Positions 27,153-35,937 of a stretch of DNA of 64,000 nt are shown in pieces. Source of the DNA: JAFEDN01 sp963712715 (GTDB lineage: Bacteria > Pseudomonadota > Gammaproteobacteria > Coxiellales > Coxiellaceae). Below the pieces are notes generated by a model that searched no databases, had not been told where the DNA came from, and saw only the letters and a program-made list of their open reading frames with translations. Every line of letters begins with the position of its first letter. The first letter of the stretch is position 1. The translations under genes and the position numbers were made by a program. The stretch is from NCBI GenBank assembly GCA_963712715.1, contig CAVQJI010000009.1:121710-185709 (forward strand), written 5' to 3'.

Positions 27153-29407
27153 CAGCATTGCGCCGGATTGTCCATGAAATGGACCTGGTCGGGAATTTAC
27201 CGGCGGCGCTCAACGTAGTCGTCAAAAATATTTACGAAGAGCTGGCGTTGGATGCGTGCGCGATTTTTTTACTGGATGATGAGCGGGCGGAATATGTACT
27301 TCTGGCGGCGGCGGGTGTTTCGACTGACCTGATTGGGAAATTGCGGATTAAATTGGGGGAAGGTTTAATCGGTCAGGTGGGTGAGCGGGAAGAAGTGATC
27401 AACCTGAACGACGCCAGCGCCTATTCTGACATAGTCGATCTCAGCGATGAAGAATATCGCGGTTTTCTCGGTATTCCAATACTCTATCAGGGCCATTTAT
27501 TAGGGGTTTTAACAGTTCAGCAGCGAATCAGGCATCAGTTCCCCACTGAAACCACAGAGATGCTGGTGACTCTCGCTATTCAGTTAGCCAGTGATATTGC
27601 CGACGGTTGCTCGAAAGGCGGATTGCAGGCCGCTGTTAAAACCCGTACACGCAAGCTGAAAGAATTGAACGGCATTCCGGGCTCGTCCGGTGTGGCGATT
27701 GGCAAGGGTGTCATGTTCTTTCCTCCCGCCGACCTTAATGCTGTCCCTGAACGCACCACCACGCAAGTCAGGCACGAGCGTGATTTATTTGAAAAGGCGC
27801 TGGCAGCCGCGAGAGAAGAAATTCACCAATTACAGATTCGCGCGCAAACGTTATTATCTGTGGCCGAACAGGCTTTATTTGACGCCTATATGCGTATTCT
27901 TGACAGCCGCAGTTTAATGAACGAGGTGATTGAAGAAATCAAAGGCGGCCAATGGGCGCAGGGCGCATTGAAACGGGTGATCAAGCGGCACATCATGCAT
28001 TTTGAGGCCTTTGAAGATGAATATTTGCGCGAGCGCGCCGCTGATTTTCGCGATTTGGGAAGGCGGATTCTTTCTCATCTGCAAACGGAAAAACGTCCGC
28101 CGCCGGAATATTATCCTAAAAAAACTATCTTAATTAGCGAGGAAGTGACGGCCACCAGCATTATGGAAGTGCCGCGCGAACGTCTGGCGGGAATAGTTTC
28201 GGCTTCCGGCTCTGCGAATTCGCACGTGGCGATTTTGGCGCGCTCTTTAGGAATACCGGCGGTAATGGGATTGACGGGGGTGGTGATGGATCAATTATCC
28301 GGTAAAGAATTAATTGTGGATGGTTACAACGGCCAGGTCTATGTGGCGCCGGCGCCGACGCTTAGGAGAGAGTTTCAGGCGCTGATGCTGGAGGAAAAAC
28401 AGTTAGACGCTCAATTAGCCGAATTACAAAATCTGCCTGCTAAAACCCGGGATGGCCATAGCATCGGACTTTGGGTTAACGCGGGCCTGGCGCTGGAGGG
28501 TGAGCTTTCGGCGTTACACAGTTCAGCGGAAGGAGTGGGGCTGTACCGTACCGAACTCACGTTTATGCTGCGGGACCGTTTCCCCAGCGAAAAAGAACAG
28601 CATTCACAATATCAGCAATTATTGGCAGCGTTTGCACCCCGCCCCGTGGTGATGAGGACTCTGGATATTGGCGGGGATAAGAAATTGCCTTATTTTCCAG
28701 TGGAAGAGCCGAATCCATTTTTAGGCTGGCGGGGGATTCGGGTAAGTCTGGACCATCCGGAAATTTTCCTGCAGCAAATCCGGGCGATGTTGTGCGCCAG
28801 TGTGGGCCTGGATAATTTATCCATCATGCTGCCGATGGTCACATCCGTGGCTGAAATTGAGCAATCAACCTGTTTAATTAGCCAGGGCTATCACGAATTA
28901 ATCGATGAATATCCGACACTGAAAATGCCGAAGATCGGCTTAATGATCGAAGTCCCGGCGGCGGTATACCAGTCTTATGAAATGGCCAGGCGGGTGGATT
29001 TTTTATCGGTGGGCAGCAATGATTTGATTCAATATTTATTGGCGGTGGATCGCAATAACCCACACGTCGCCAGTAATTACTCGGGTTATCATCCAGCCGT
29101 TTTACGGGCATTACAACAGGCCGTAAAAGGAAGTCATAAAGCCAGGAAGCCGATCAGCATCTGCGGAGAGTTAGCCAGCGATCCGATGATGGTGATTTTA
29201 TTGTTGGCGATGGGATTCGACGCTTTGAGCATGAGTCCGCGCAGCCTTTTGCGAATGAAATGGGTAATCCGGCAATTCACTCTTGAACGCGCTAAATCCG
29301 TTCTCAAACAGGTTTTGCGAATGGACGACCCGATAGAAATTCGCAACCACCTGGAAATGGTCATCGAAGAGCACGGCATGGCCGGCCTGATTCGCGCCGG
29401 AAAATGA
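27146..29407 (+). CDS. ptsP: Phosphoenolpyruvate-protein phosphotransferase PtsP (enzyme I-Ntr)
   Basis: First enzyme of the nitrogen-related PTS. 753 residues. The N-terminal GAF domain (about 1-150) is followed by the enzyme I body from GIPGSSGVAIGKG. The active-site His is H360 in GSANSHVAILARS. The PEP-binding domain shows GVGLYRTELTFM, RTLDIGGDKKLPYF and FLSVGSNDLIQYLLAVDRNN. The GTG start lies behind GAGGAGG. Phosphate should pass to NPr and EIIA-Ntr, which are not in the window. Likely co-transcribed with rppH. Confidence 0.95.
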   Translation: MLTALRRIVHEMDLVGNLPAALNVVVKNIYEELALDACAIFLLDDERAEYVLLAAAGVSTDLIGKLRIKLGEGLIGQVGEREEVINLNDASAYSDIVDLSDEEYRGFLGIPILYQGHLLGVLTVQQRIRHQFPTETTEMLVTLAIQLASDIADGCSKGGLQAAVKTRTRKLKELNGIPGSSGVAIGKGVMFFPPADLNAVPERTTTQVRHERDLFEKALAAAREEIHQLQIRAQTLLSVAEQALFDAYMRILDSRSLMNEVIEEIKGGQWAQGALKRVIKRHIMHFEAFEDEYLRERAADFRDLGRRILSHLQTEKRPPPEYYPKKTILISEEVTATSIMEVPRERLAGIVSASGSANSHVAILARSLGIPAVMGLTGVVMDQLSGKELIVDGYNGQVYVAPAPTLRREFQALMLEEKQLDAQLAELQNLPAKTRDGHSIGLWVNAGLALEGELSALHSSAEGVGLYRTELTFMLRDRFPSEKEQHSQYQQLLAAFAPRPVVMRTLDIGGDKKLPYFPVEEPNPFLGWRGIRVSLDHPEIFLQQIRAMLCASVGLDNLSIMLPMVTSVAEIEQSTCLISQGYHELIDEYPTLKMPKIGLMIEVPAAVYQSYEMARRVDFLSVGSNDLIQYLLAVDRNNPHVASNYSGYHPAVLRALQQAVKGSHKARKPISICGELASDPMMVILLLAMGFDALSMSPRSLLRMKWVIRQFTLERAKSVLKQVLRMDDPIEIRNHLEMVIEEHGMAGLIRAGK

Positions 29408-29449
29408 TCCTAATATATAGTCACCGCGCCTGAGTTTTAGGTTCAACCG

Positions 29450-29534
29450 GTCATTGCGAGCGCCAGCGAAGCAATCCAGTACGTACTTCGGACAACGCTC
29501 TGTACTGGATTGCTTCGCTGGCGCTCGCAATGAC
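29450..29534. repeat. Palindromic repeat, GTCATTGCGAGC family, copy 1
   Basis: Perfect 33-base arms (29450-29482 and 29502-29534) around a 19-base loop, beginning GTCATTGCGAGCGCCAGCG. The same family recurs at 33082-33165 and 44206-44289. Located just after ptsP, where the hairpin may also end transcription. Confidence 0.9.
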
Positions 29535-29559
29535 GAAATCGAAAATTCATTCGCGATCA

Positions 29560-29725
29560 CTATACGTTGTCATGATCGCCTACATTAACCAGTAAGATTT
29601 GGTTTTCTTTAATGAGAAATTCAAACGTGATGCGATAGCTCATGTTGATGGAAACGGAATAAAGATCCTCCAATAAAAATACCGTTCAACTTAATTTCAT
29701 ACGGAGAATATTTCGGGACTTGACC
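29560..29725 (-). pseudogene. C-terminal remnant of a RelE-type toxin gene
   Basis: The minus strand reads EDLYSVSINMSYRITFEFL, then IKENQILLVNVGDHDNV and a stop at 29560. This is the C-terminal half of RelE-superfamily toxins, whose last motif is usually GxHDxVY. A few residues further upstream (SPYEIKLNGIF) continue in another frame. There is no start codon, N-terminal half or antitoxin gene, so this is a relic. Confidence 0.65.
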
Positions 29726-29772
29726 TACTCCGGGAATATGATAAAGTAAAAAAAAGAATTACAGGAAGCTTT

Positions 29773-30729
29773 ATGAAACAGGCAAGCTTAGACGACAATA
29801 GTAAACTGTTATTAGTGAGTTCCAGAATCCATTCATTGATAACCACTCTTCAGGCCGCTTCTGGGGATGTATCCCAACCAATCAGGCGCTTTGTCAATTT
29901 TATTGATCAGGCTCCGCCTTCTCTGGTCCAGGATTTTTTAGATGTACCCGAGCTACAATCTATATGGGTATCATTGTTAAAAAAGCATAGCGAGTTATGG
30001 AGCCAATGGAAACAGAAGCCATTGCCTCATTTTAGCGTGTTTAATCAGCTAGTTGGATATTACCGTTATTGCCTTGCGTTAACGGACGCATTGAGCCCGG
30101 AAGAACGGTTAAAGGAACTTCATAAAGCCATGCTACAGGGATCAATAAATGCGATGATAGCCGTGGGAGATTCCTATATCGAAAAAATTCAGACAAATGA
30201 AATCAATGTTCTGGATGAGAACATAATTAAAGAGGTGAAATTATTTGCAAACCTGTTCCTGACGCCCGGGCATATAATAGCCGCGGATATTTATCTCGCG
30301 ATTTGGGCCAAAGCTGTCAGCATTCACACAAATTTCCATCAGGCCATTTATCATCTTGCTTTAGCTGAATTGTCTCTGAAAGATTCCGGCCCCCACATTA
30401 ATAACGCGTATTCTGCGAAAGATTTTAGGTCGGCCTCCGAAGATGGCAAAGTATTTAGAAGTGAAGAGTATAAAGGTCACTCAGTTGCCAAAAACATGGA
30501 GTCTAACCTGAATATTTTTAAAAAACACACTGGCGTAAATTTATCACTGAAACCCATAATAGACAGGGCGACCATTGAAATGACCGGGATGCAAACCTGC
30601 GAAGAGAAACAGATAAAAGTTTCCGACGAAAAATCCAAACCAGTAAAGTTGAGATTATTTTTTCAAACTAAACTTCAAACAAAACCTGATTCTGAATTGA
30701 TGGATTATCTTTTAAAAACCAAATTCTAA
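29773..30729 (+). CDS. Accessory helical protein of unknown function
   Basis: 318 residues, not recognised. Largely alpha-helical and soluble. The segment ERLKELHKAMLQGSINAMIA (residues about 115-135) has the look of a Sel1/TPR-like helix pair, and IYLAIWAKAVSIHTNFHQAIY (about 177-200) another, so a helical solenoid is plausible. The C-terminal 60 residues are basic. AGGAAG lies seven bases before the ATG. No signal peptide. The context of repeats and accessory genes suggests a lineage-specific, possibly effector, protein. Confidence 0.6.
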   Translation: MKQASLDDNSKLLLVSSRIHSLITTLQAASGDVSQPIRRFVNFIDQAPPSLVQDFLDVPELQSIWVSLLKKHSELWSQWKQKPLPHFSVFNQLVGYYRYCLALTDALSPEERLKELHKAMLQGSINAMIAVGDSYIEKIQTNEINVLDENIIKEVKLFANLFLTPGHIIAADIYLAIWAKAVSIHTNFHQAIYHLALAELSLKDSGPHINNAYSAKDFRSASEDGKVFRSEEYKGHSVAKNMESNLNIFKKHTGVNLSLKPIIDRATIEMTGMQTCEEKQIKVSDEKSKPVKLRLFFQTKLQTKPDSELMDYLLKTKF

Positions 30730-30851
30730 GAACCTGTTCAAATGATGAGAAATTGAATACCCTTCCACCCGCCGCGCTGCGCGCGTCGACCTCTCCCACA
30801 AGAGGAGAGGTGAATAGAATACCATCTACTTAAAAGACTTTGAACAGGTTC
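30730..30851. repeat. Inverted-repeat element bounded by GAACCTGTTCAAA
   Basis: GAACCTGTTCAAA (30730-30742) and its near reverse complement TTTGAACAGGTTC (30839-30851) bound the element. Inside is a hairpin (CCTCTCC...GGAGAGG). A related hairpin followed by a TTTGAGCAGGTT end lies at 51755-51806. It separates two convergent accessory genes. Confidence 0.65.
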
Positions 30852-30853
30852 TA

Positions 30854-32170
30854 TTAACTGGCGCCGACTACCGTTTCGGACGCTGTAAAATTTTCTGTTT
30901 TAGAGCTTTCATCAGCACAAATACCGGGGTTGGTTTTCTGTCCTGGAAAAATATTAATGCCGGATGCAGAGAGAGAAAATGTTGGAAGAGACAGGCTTGA
31001 CCGGCGTTTACCCGGTACAATGGGTGGACTCTTTCCGGCCTGTGCCATTTTATCTATTTTCGCCTGAATTACATTTCTTATCTTTTCATATCTGTAAATT
31101 AAATAATATTTAGAGGGTTTCGTGATGACACTGATGCCGGTGATGGTATCATTCCCGTCTTTCAAAATTTTGTATTCGTACTGCCTGAAGGTGAAACCCT
31201 TATCCTTCAGCGATGTTTCCAGGCATTCATTGATGAGTGTCTTATTTTCCAGTGCGTCGTGTCGCGTACGAGGGCTTTTTTTACATTGGTTTAGAAAGTA
31301 ACCTAACCGTGCCGACCCATTATCCGCGTTAAGAATGATATTAATTTTATTGCAGGTAGGGTATTTATCTTCCTCCAGTCCTTTCAGGATGGAATCAATT
31401 CTCTCCAAACGGCGGTACAATTTTGCAATTGCGGGAGATGATTGATCTCCAGTACTGTTTTTTTGGTCAGAATGAACAGCCAAAAATTTATCTTCCTTTT
31501 TGGAGGAATATTTCCGGGTTCTGTAATCGAAATGCTTCTCATCGTGTTCCGCATCCGGGCATCCGTATTTAAAAGTAATTCTGAAGTTCGGAAAATCAAT
31601 CTTTATTTTGTCATTAATTTCTTTTTCAAAGGCGCCCAAAAAATCCTTTCCCAGTTTCTCCTCGTCGCCCCCGAACCGGAATTTTAATGCGTTACATTGT
31701 ATAAATAATTGTAAAAATTTTAATTTGTCCACACCTTTCAGGGTTTTGATAGGCCCTCCTTTTTCAGGAGCGATATTAATCTCGACAGAATCTTCTGTGT
31801 ATTTTTTAATATTAGCCTGGATCTCTTTTAACTTTCTTATCTTCAGACTTATTTTGGGCAGCCATGCTGTAACGTCAACTTTCTTTCCCATGAAGGATTT
31901 ATTCTCGACGATTTGGATAATTTCCCGATGATCTTCAATTTTGAAACGAAACGAATCTACTTCATAATCAATTTTAACCTTATCCCTCCTGACATTGGTT
32001 TTTTGGGTGTCCCTCAACTGGAGTCTGGAATTTAAAACGATCTGGACAGAGTGGGTTAATGCGGTGGGAGACCCGGTGTAGCTAATGCCTGCTTTCTTCA
32101 GGAAAGCATCTTCTCCAAATAGTTCTTCGTCGGAATCGGAGTAATATTCATATTTGTTTTCGCCCTGCAT
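30854..32170 (-). CDS. Accessory protein of unknown function
   Basis: 438 residues, not recognised. It opens with a Tyr/Asp/Glu-rich stretch (YEYYSDSDEELFGEDAF). The middle is a mixed alpha/beta, Lys-rich region (residues about 60-380), and the end is a Ser-rich, probably disordered tail (RRSSLSLPTFSLSASG). There is no signal peptide or membrane segment. A GAGAG ribosome-binding site precedes the ATG. Its AT-rich composition and acidic/Ser-rich ends match the other accessory proteins here. No fold or catalytic motif could be named. Confidence 0.6.
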   Translation of the reverse strand: MQGENKYEYYSDSDEELFGEDAFLKKAGISYTGSPTALTHSVQIVLNSRLQLRDTQKTNVRRDKVKIDYEVDSFRFKIEDHREIIQIVENKSFMGKKVDVTAWLPKISLKIRKLKEIQANIKKYTEDSVEINIAPEKGGPIKTLKGVDKLKFLQLFIQCNALKFRFGGDEEKLGKDFLGAFEKEINDKIKIDFPNFRITFKYGCPDAEHDEKHFDYRTRKYSSKKEDKFLAVHSDQKNSTGDQSSPAIAKLYRRLERIDSILKGLEEDKYPTCNKINIILNADNGSARLGYFLNQCKKSPRTRHDALENKTLINECLETSLKDKGFTFRQYEYKILKDGNDTITGISVITKPSKYYLIYRYEKIRNVIQAKIDKMAQAGKSPPIVPGKRRSSLSLPTFSLSASGINIFPGQKTNPGICADESSKTENFTASETVVGAS

Positions 32171-32380
32171 CTTTTTATCTCTCTATGGGTTACGGATTAT
32201 TTTTGATAGAAAGTACACGAAAAATATTAAGGAAATCTTAAAGCAAATTGCGGTGTCAGACCCGGCGAAAAATTCAAATAATTATTTTAAAACAATCTCA
32301 TTTAACTTTAATATTAATAATAAATGGGTTATTATAATGACTAGTTGATTCGATAATAATAACCAAAACCAGGATAAAAT

Positions 32381-33007
32381 ATGAAAAAACCAAATTTTTT
32401 TCCTCCAAGAGAATCCAGTCATACGGGTGCGCCAGCCACGCCAACAACGTCCAGTATCTCGTCTGCCCCAACGACACCCCGGACACCTCTAACACCCATG
32501 ACGCCCACGACCCCCTTGAGTCGAACAGGTTCAGAATCTTTTTCCTCAGATGATGAAAAAGAGCCGGGCCCCATCAATTTGTTGGAAACGAAAGAAATTT
32601 GGTCAATTATGCGTGCAGTTAATCAAGTAGCTGAGCCGGAGGCCAGAAAAATATTAAAGATTTTTACTAAATTTATATATGATCAGGGTTACAAAAAGAA
32701 TGAAGCTGCTGAGCGCATCTTATTCGAATTACGCGGTTTGAGTAGAGAATTAATGCTCACAAGTGGAGGACCTTGTAATCCTCTTATTGAAAAATACAGA
32801 TATCCCCTGAGTATAGTCTATGAAAAATTATGTGAAAATTTTGGCTTTAATCGAATTAAAATCAATTCAGCCTATGACAGGCATGTGGCTCCCATAAACA
32901 GTATTTTTTTACCTAAATTGTTTAGGAATGAATATGGTTTAGGCGAACTCTATCCGTTGCTTAATAAGCCACCTGCTCAGGGAACAAGAATTGCTTGTCG
33001 TTTGTAA
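32381..33007 (+). CDS. Accessory protein with Thr-Pro-rich N-terminus
   Basis: 208 residues. The first 60 are disordered and consist of repeated TP units (TPRTPLTPMTPTTPL) followed by SFSSDDEKE. Residues about 65-190 form a helical domain (IWSIMRAVNQVAEPEARKIL, FELRGLSRELML). Repeated Thr-Pro sites resemble substrates of eukaryotic proline-directed kinases, which fits a host-exposed protein but is speculative. The gene ends about 15 bases before a nested repeat element, so the native 3' end could have been altered. Confidence 0.65.
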   Translation: MKKPNFFPPRESSHTGAPATPTTSSISSAPTTPRTPLTPMTPTTPLSRTGSESFSSDDEKEPGPINLLETKEIWSIMRAVNQVAEPEARKILKIFTKFIYDQGYKKNEAAERILFELRGLSRELMLTSGGPCNPLIEKYRYPLSIVYEKLCENFGFNRIKINSAYDRHVAPINSIFLPKLFRNEYGLGELYPLLNKPPAQGTRIACRL

Positions 33008-33021
33008 GGACACCCATTGCC

Positions 33022-33214
33022 GCGGCTCCCGCTGAGTACAGCATAGGCATCAGTTTAAGGATTTTTTTCTTAAAAGACGCCGTCATTGCGAGCGCCAGCG
33101 AAGCAATCCAGTACAGAATTTCTACAAAGCTCGTACTGGATTGCTTCGCTGGCGCTCGCAATGACGGCTAAAATTCCTTAAACTGACGCCTATGCTGAGT
33201 ACAGCGGGAGCCGC
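33022..33214. repeat. Nested repeat: GTCATTGCGAGC palindrome (copy 2) inside a second inverted repeat
   Basis: The inner palindrome has 33-base arms (33082-33114 and 33133-33165) identical to copy 1. It is enclosed by a different inverted repeat, left arm about 33022-33063 and right arm about 33174-33214, sharing GCGGCTCCCGCTG and CAGTTTAAGGA. One repeat family appears to have inserted into another. Confidence 0.8.
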
Positions 33215-33229
33215 TTCCTGTTTTGATCC

Positions 33230-33315
33230 TCCGGGAGGCAAAGCCTCTGCTCTTCATCGCGGGGGAGTCGCTACGCGCAACTCCCCTTTACGATCCCCCA
33301 TAGCGTAAGGTGTTT
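33230..33315. repeat. Dispersed repeat with CGATCCCCCAT core, copy 1
   Basis: Contains CGCGGGGGAGTCGCTACGCG, a short stem, and CGATCCCCCATAGCGTAAGG. The same arrangement with substitutions lies at 56495-56570, where it forms the end of pgi. Non-coding here. Confidence 0.6.
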
Positions 33316-33367
33316 TCTGCATTTCATACGGAGATAGCTAATTTTTCCTTTAGCGGAATTGCTGTTT

Positions 33368-33390
33368 GCGACCCCAAGAGCTGGGGTCGC
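33368..33390 (-). terminator. Hairpin downstream of the 320-residue accessory gene
   Basis: GCGACCCCA and TGGGGTCGC form a perfect nine-base-pair stem with loop AGAGC, twelve bases after the stop codon at 33403. There is no clear T-run, so termination would be weak or Rho-assisted. Confidence 0.4.
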
Positions 33391-33402
33391 ATGACGGGAT
33401 AA

Positions 33403-34365
33403 TTAGCGAGAGGCGGAAGAAAGCGTTTGTGTAATATCCTTATTCTTTTTATTTAGAACATCAGACTTTGCTTTCATAGCGGATAAGTTGACCAGAGGAC
33501 TTGTCCCGGATTTTTCCGATGTTGTTTTTTCCTTCTGGTTGCGTGCCACTGCCTTTTGGGCTGCCTCATAAATTGTTGGCCCGGTTCCTTTAATTGTTTC
33601 TAACATAGCCTTAAATTTTTTGATTTTAGGCTCGCGATCATCCGCTGTGTAATTCTGCAGGAATGCCTGAGCGGGTTCTGGTGGCATTTTATCCAAATTT
33701 ATTTTGGTCTGGTTCAAAAAATACGTTATTTTAAAATTATTATCATCGCTCGTTTGTGGTTCAATGGGCAGAATATACTTAGTAAGCTGTTTGGTTTTCT
33801 TGCCATCATCGACATTGACATCAATGTTTAGATGCAGCTGTTTTCCATTGGTTTCCCAGTCTAAACGCCTGGAAATCGTAGTTTTTGATTTTTCGTCTTC
33901 CCAAATTTCACCAATGACTAATCCAGCGTTTAACAGCCCATCAGACTTTCTCTTCACAGGTTTGAGACCACTCCTGTCTGTCGAGATGCCATCAGTCACT
34001 TTAGTCCCCCACAACAGCTCTTTCCAGACAGCATTTGGGTGATTATCCTTAAGCCATGCATCAAAAATTTGAAAGGCTTGCTCGTCGCTCGCTACTCTCG
34101 GCAACGCATCTATAGAATAATGTGTTTCAGTTTTAAAGTTCCAGGCGCTTTCATGTTTCTGCTCCCTGGTTGGCGCCTTGGACTTTTTCTTTACTTTTTC
34201 ATTTTTACTTTTTGCCGGAGTAGCTATTAGCAAAATTTCTTTATGTTCTTGAGCAGGCGCCTTGGAAGATTTCTCTGACACTGAGCCTTTCTTTTCAAAT
34301 TGATCGTTTTTAGAATATCCCTTAGCAAACTTCTGATTTTCTTTCCCTTTCATTCGTTTTTTCAT
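33403..34365 (-). CDS. Lys-rich accessory protein of unknown function
   Basis: 320 residues, not recognised. The first 75 are extremely basic and disordered (MKKRMKGKENQKFAKGYSK, and VKKKSKAPTREQK) and contain the near-repeat SSKAPAQEHKE / KSKAPTREQKH. Residues about 80-270 form a mixed domain with WLKDNHPNAVWKELLWGTKV and ISRRLDWETNGKQLHLNIDV. The tail is again basic. The Lys-rich start could act as a nuclear-localisation or nucleic-acid-binding segment; this is conjecture. AGAGGT lies six bases before the ATG. Confidence 0.6.
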   Translation of the reverse strand: MKKRMKGKENQKFAKGYSKNDQFEKKGSVSEKSSKAPAQEHKEILLIATPAKSKNEKVKKKSKAPTREQKHESAWNFKTETHYSIDALPRVASDEQAFQIFDAWLKDNHPNAVWKELLWGTKVTDGISTDRSGLKPVKRKSDGLLNAGLVIGEIWEDEKSKTTISRRLDWETNGKQLHLNIDVNVDDGKKTKQLTKYILPIEPQTSDDNNFKITYFLNQTKINLDKMPPEPAQAFLQNYTADDREPKIKKFKAMLETIKGTGPTIYEAAQKAVARNQKEKTTSEKSGTSPLVNLSAMKAKSDVLNKKNKDITQTLSSASR

Positions 34366-34517
34366 TGTGAACCTCTTATCTCTTATGTATATTAAATTAG
34401 ATTTAAAGAAATCAAATTATGCCCCCTAAATATTAAAATAGTCTTAAATTTGAGCAATAAAGGGTAAAATTTTATTGAGACGAAGAAATAAATCGTAGAT
34501 GGGTATGGGTGTGGTTT

Positions 34518-34591
34518 TCGGGGTGACAGGATTTGAACTTGCGACCCCTACGTCCCGAACGTAGTGCTCTACCAGGCTGAGCTACACCCCG
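34518..34591 (-). tRNA. tRNA-Pro (anticodon CGG)
   Basis: A complete cloverleaf on the minus strand: acceptor CGGGGTG/CACCCCG, D-arm GCTCAGCCTGGTAGAGC, anticodon stem CTACG/CGTAG with loop TTCGGGA (anticodon CGG, reads CCG), and T-arm GTTCAAATCC. The discriminator is A. CCA is not encoded (AAA follows), so it must be added by the nucleotidyltransferase. Confidence 0.95.
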
Positions 34592-34652
34592 AAGCCGATT
34601 AGTGTAGTGTATTTAAGCAAACCTTGCAATGCGTGGGGGCGCGTGAAAGTTG

Positions 34653-35672
34653 TTAGTAATTACGGTCCAGTACGAAAGTGACCAGCTGCCGCATGGCATC
34701 GAGATAGGTGTTGACAGGAAGGCTGGAAAGAGCTGCAAGCGCTAAATTCGCGTGTTTTTCCGCTATCGATAACGTGTATTCTCGTGCGTTGGTGGTTTTC
34801 ATCGCCGCGATAACCACATCCAGCTGGCTTAAATCCCCCTGGCGGACCCCGGCGCGAATTTGCGCGGCGGTTTTTTCCGGGCAGTGTTTTAGAGTATAAA
34901 TCAATGGCAATGTGGCGCGCCCTTCGGCCAGATCGTCACCCATGTTTTTTCCCGTATCGGCTTTCGATGATGTGTAGTCTAACAAATCATCAATAATCTG
35001 GAAGGCGATTCCTAGATGTAACCCGTATTCGCTCATAGCCTGCCGGACGGTTTCGTCGCAGTGACCCAGTAGTGCGCCGGTTTCCGCGGCAGCGCTGAAC
35101 AGGCAGGCGGTTTTGCGACGAATGACTTCTAAATACATTTCTTCGGTAATGTCGGGATTGTAACGATTCACCAACTGGCTCACTTCGCCTTCGGCGATCA
35201 GATTGGTGGTTTGCGCCAGAACATTCATCACGCCGGCATGATTGCGCCGGGTTAGTAACTGAAATGCCCGTGAATAAAGGAAATCTCCGACCAATACGCT
35301 GATTTGATTTCCCCAAATTTGGTTAGCGGTATCCTGACCTCGACGCAGTTTGGAGGCATCCACCACATCGTCGTGCAGAAGAGTGGCGGTATGAACGAAC
35401 TCAATAATTGCCGCCAGTTCATGGTGTGCAGAACCGGAATATCCTTGATAGCCTGCGCTGAGTAGCACCAATAATGGCCGTAAACGTTTACCTCCGCTGG
35501 TAATAATATGCTGCGCAATAGTCTGGATAATGGCGACTTCGGAAGTAAGCTGTTCAAGAATTAGCTGGTTAGTGGCTATTAAATCATCCGCGAGCAAATC
35601 CTGGATTCCCGTCAGTATTTCTTTCGGCGTTAAGTTTATCGGACTTGTTGCATGCGCTACCATGGGGCTCAT
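34653..35672 (-). CDS. ispB: Polyprenyl (octaprenyl) diphosphate synthase
   Basis: Builds the long isoprenoid side chain of ubiquinone. The first Asp-rich motif LLHDDVVDAS and the second DDLLDYTS are intact, as are GGKRLRPLL and FQIIDDLLDY. The start is uncertain: the longest frame opens with TTG at 35699, but that TTGACA with TAGCAT 17 bases later looks like a promoter. The ATG at 35672 or 35663 is therefore more likely, and 35663 would be leaderless. In related bacteria ispB is divergent from rplU; here about 7.8 kb of accessory DNA separates them. Confidence 0.92.
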   Translation of the reverse strand: MSPMVAHATSPINLTPKEILTGIQDLLADDLIATNQLILEQLTSEVAIIQTIAQHIITSGGKRLRPLLVLLSAGYQGYSGSAHHELAAIIEFVHTATLLHDDVVDASKLRRGQDTANQIWGNQISVLVGDFLYSRAFQLLTRRNHAGVMNVLAQTTNLIAEGEVSQLVNRYNPDITEEMYLEVIRRKTACLFSAAAETGALLGHCDETVRQAMSEYGLHLGIAFQIIDDLLDYTSSKADTGKNMGDDLAEGRATLPLIYTLKHCPEKTAAQIRAGVRQGDLSQLDVVIAAMKTTNAREYTLSIAEKHANLALAALSSLPVNTYLDAMRQLVTFVLDRNY

Positions 35673-35723
35673 GCTAGGGAGTCTGTCGACCAGTGTCAAG
35701 AAAAATATGTGCGGAGTAGGGAG

Positions 35724-35890
35724 TTATACCGCGTGACCTCTCAATTTGCGGTTTTTAGCATCCCATCTGTAGGCCATCTTGTGCTTTAAAAAACATTTGC
35801 ATATGAGTAACTATGCGCATGTTTTTTAAAACACAATCTGGCCAACAGCTGGGCGCTAAAAACCGCAAATTGAGAGGTCACGCGGTATAA
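35724..35890. repeat. 167-base element with perfect 36-base terminal inverted repeats
   Basis: 35724-35759 and 35855-35890 are exact reverse complements (TTATACCGCGTGACCTCTCA and onward). The interior is also largely self-complementary (TGTGCTTTAAAAAACAT against ATGTTTTTTAAAACACA). No ORF and no clear target-site duplication. It resembles a miniature inverted-repeat transposable element or a long hairpin repeat upstream of ispB. Confidence 0.8.
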
Positions 35891-35930
35891 AAAGGGGACC
35901 AGCCACAGGAGGTACTCCGGTGGCTGGCCT
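35889..35930 (-). terminator. Rho-independent terminator after the outer-membrane protein gene
   Basis: Read on the minus strand, the stem GGCCAGCCAC...GTGGCTGGTCC is followed by CCCTTTTTA. It begins eight bases after the stop of the 35938-36681 gene. Confidence 0.8.
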
Positions 35931-35937
35931 TTAAAGA

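Noticed and set aside
29198..29560. A 120-residue minus-strand frame across the ptsP end and palindrome
   Set aside because: It is antisense to ptsP and translates the palindromic repeat; no support as a gene.
35724..35890. Intact insertion sequence
   Set aside because: Only 167 bases with no transposase frame; at most a non-autonomous element.
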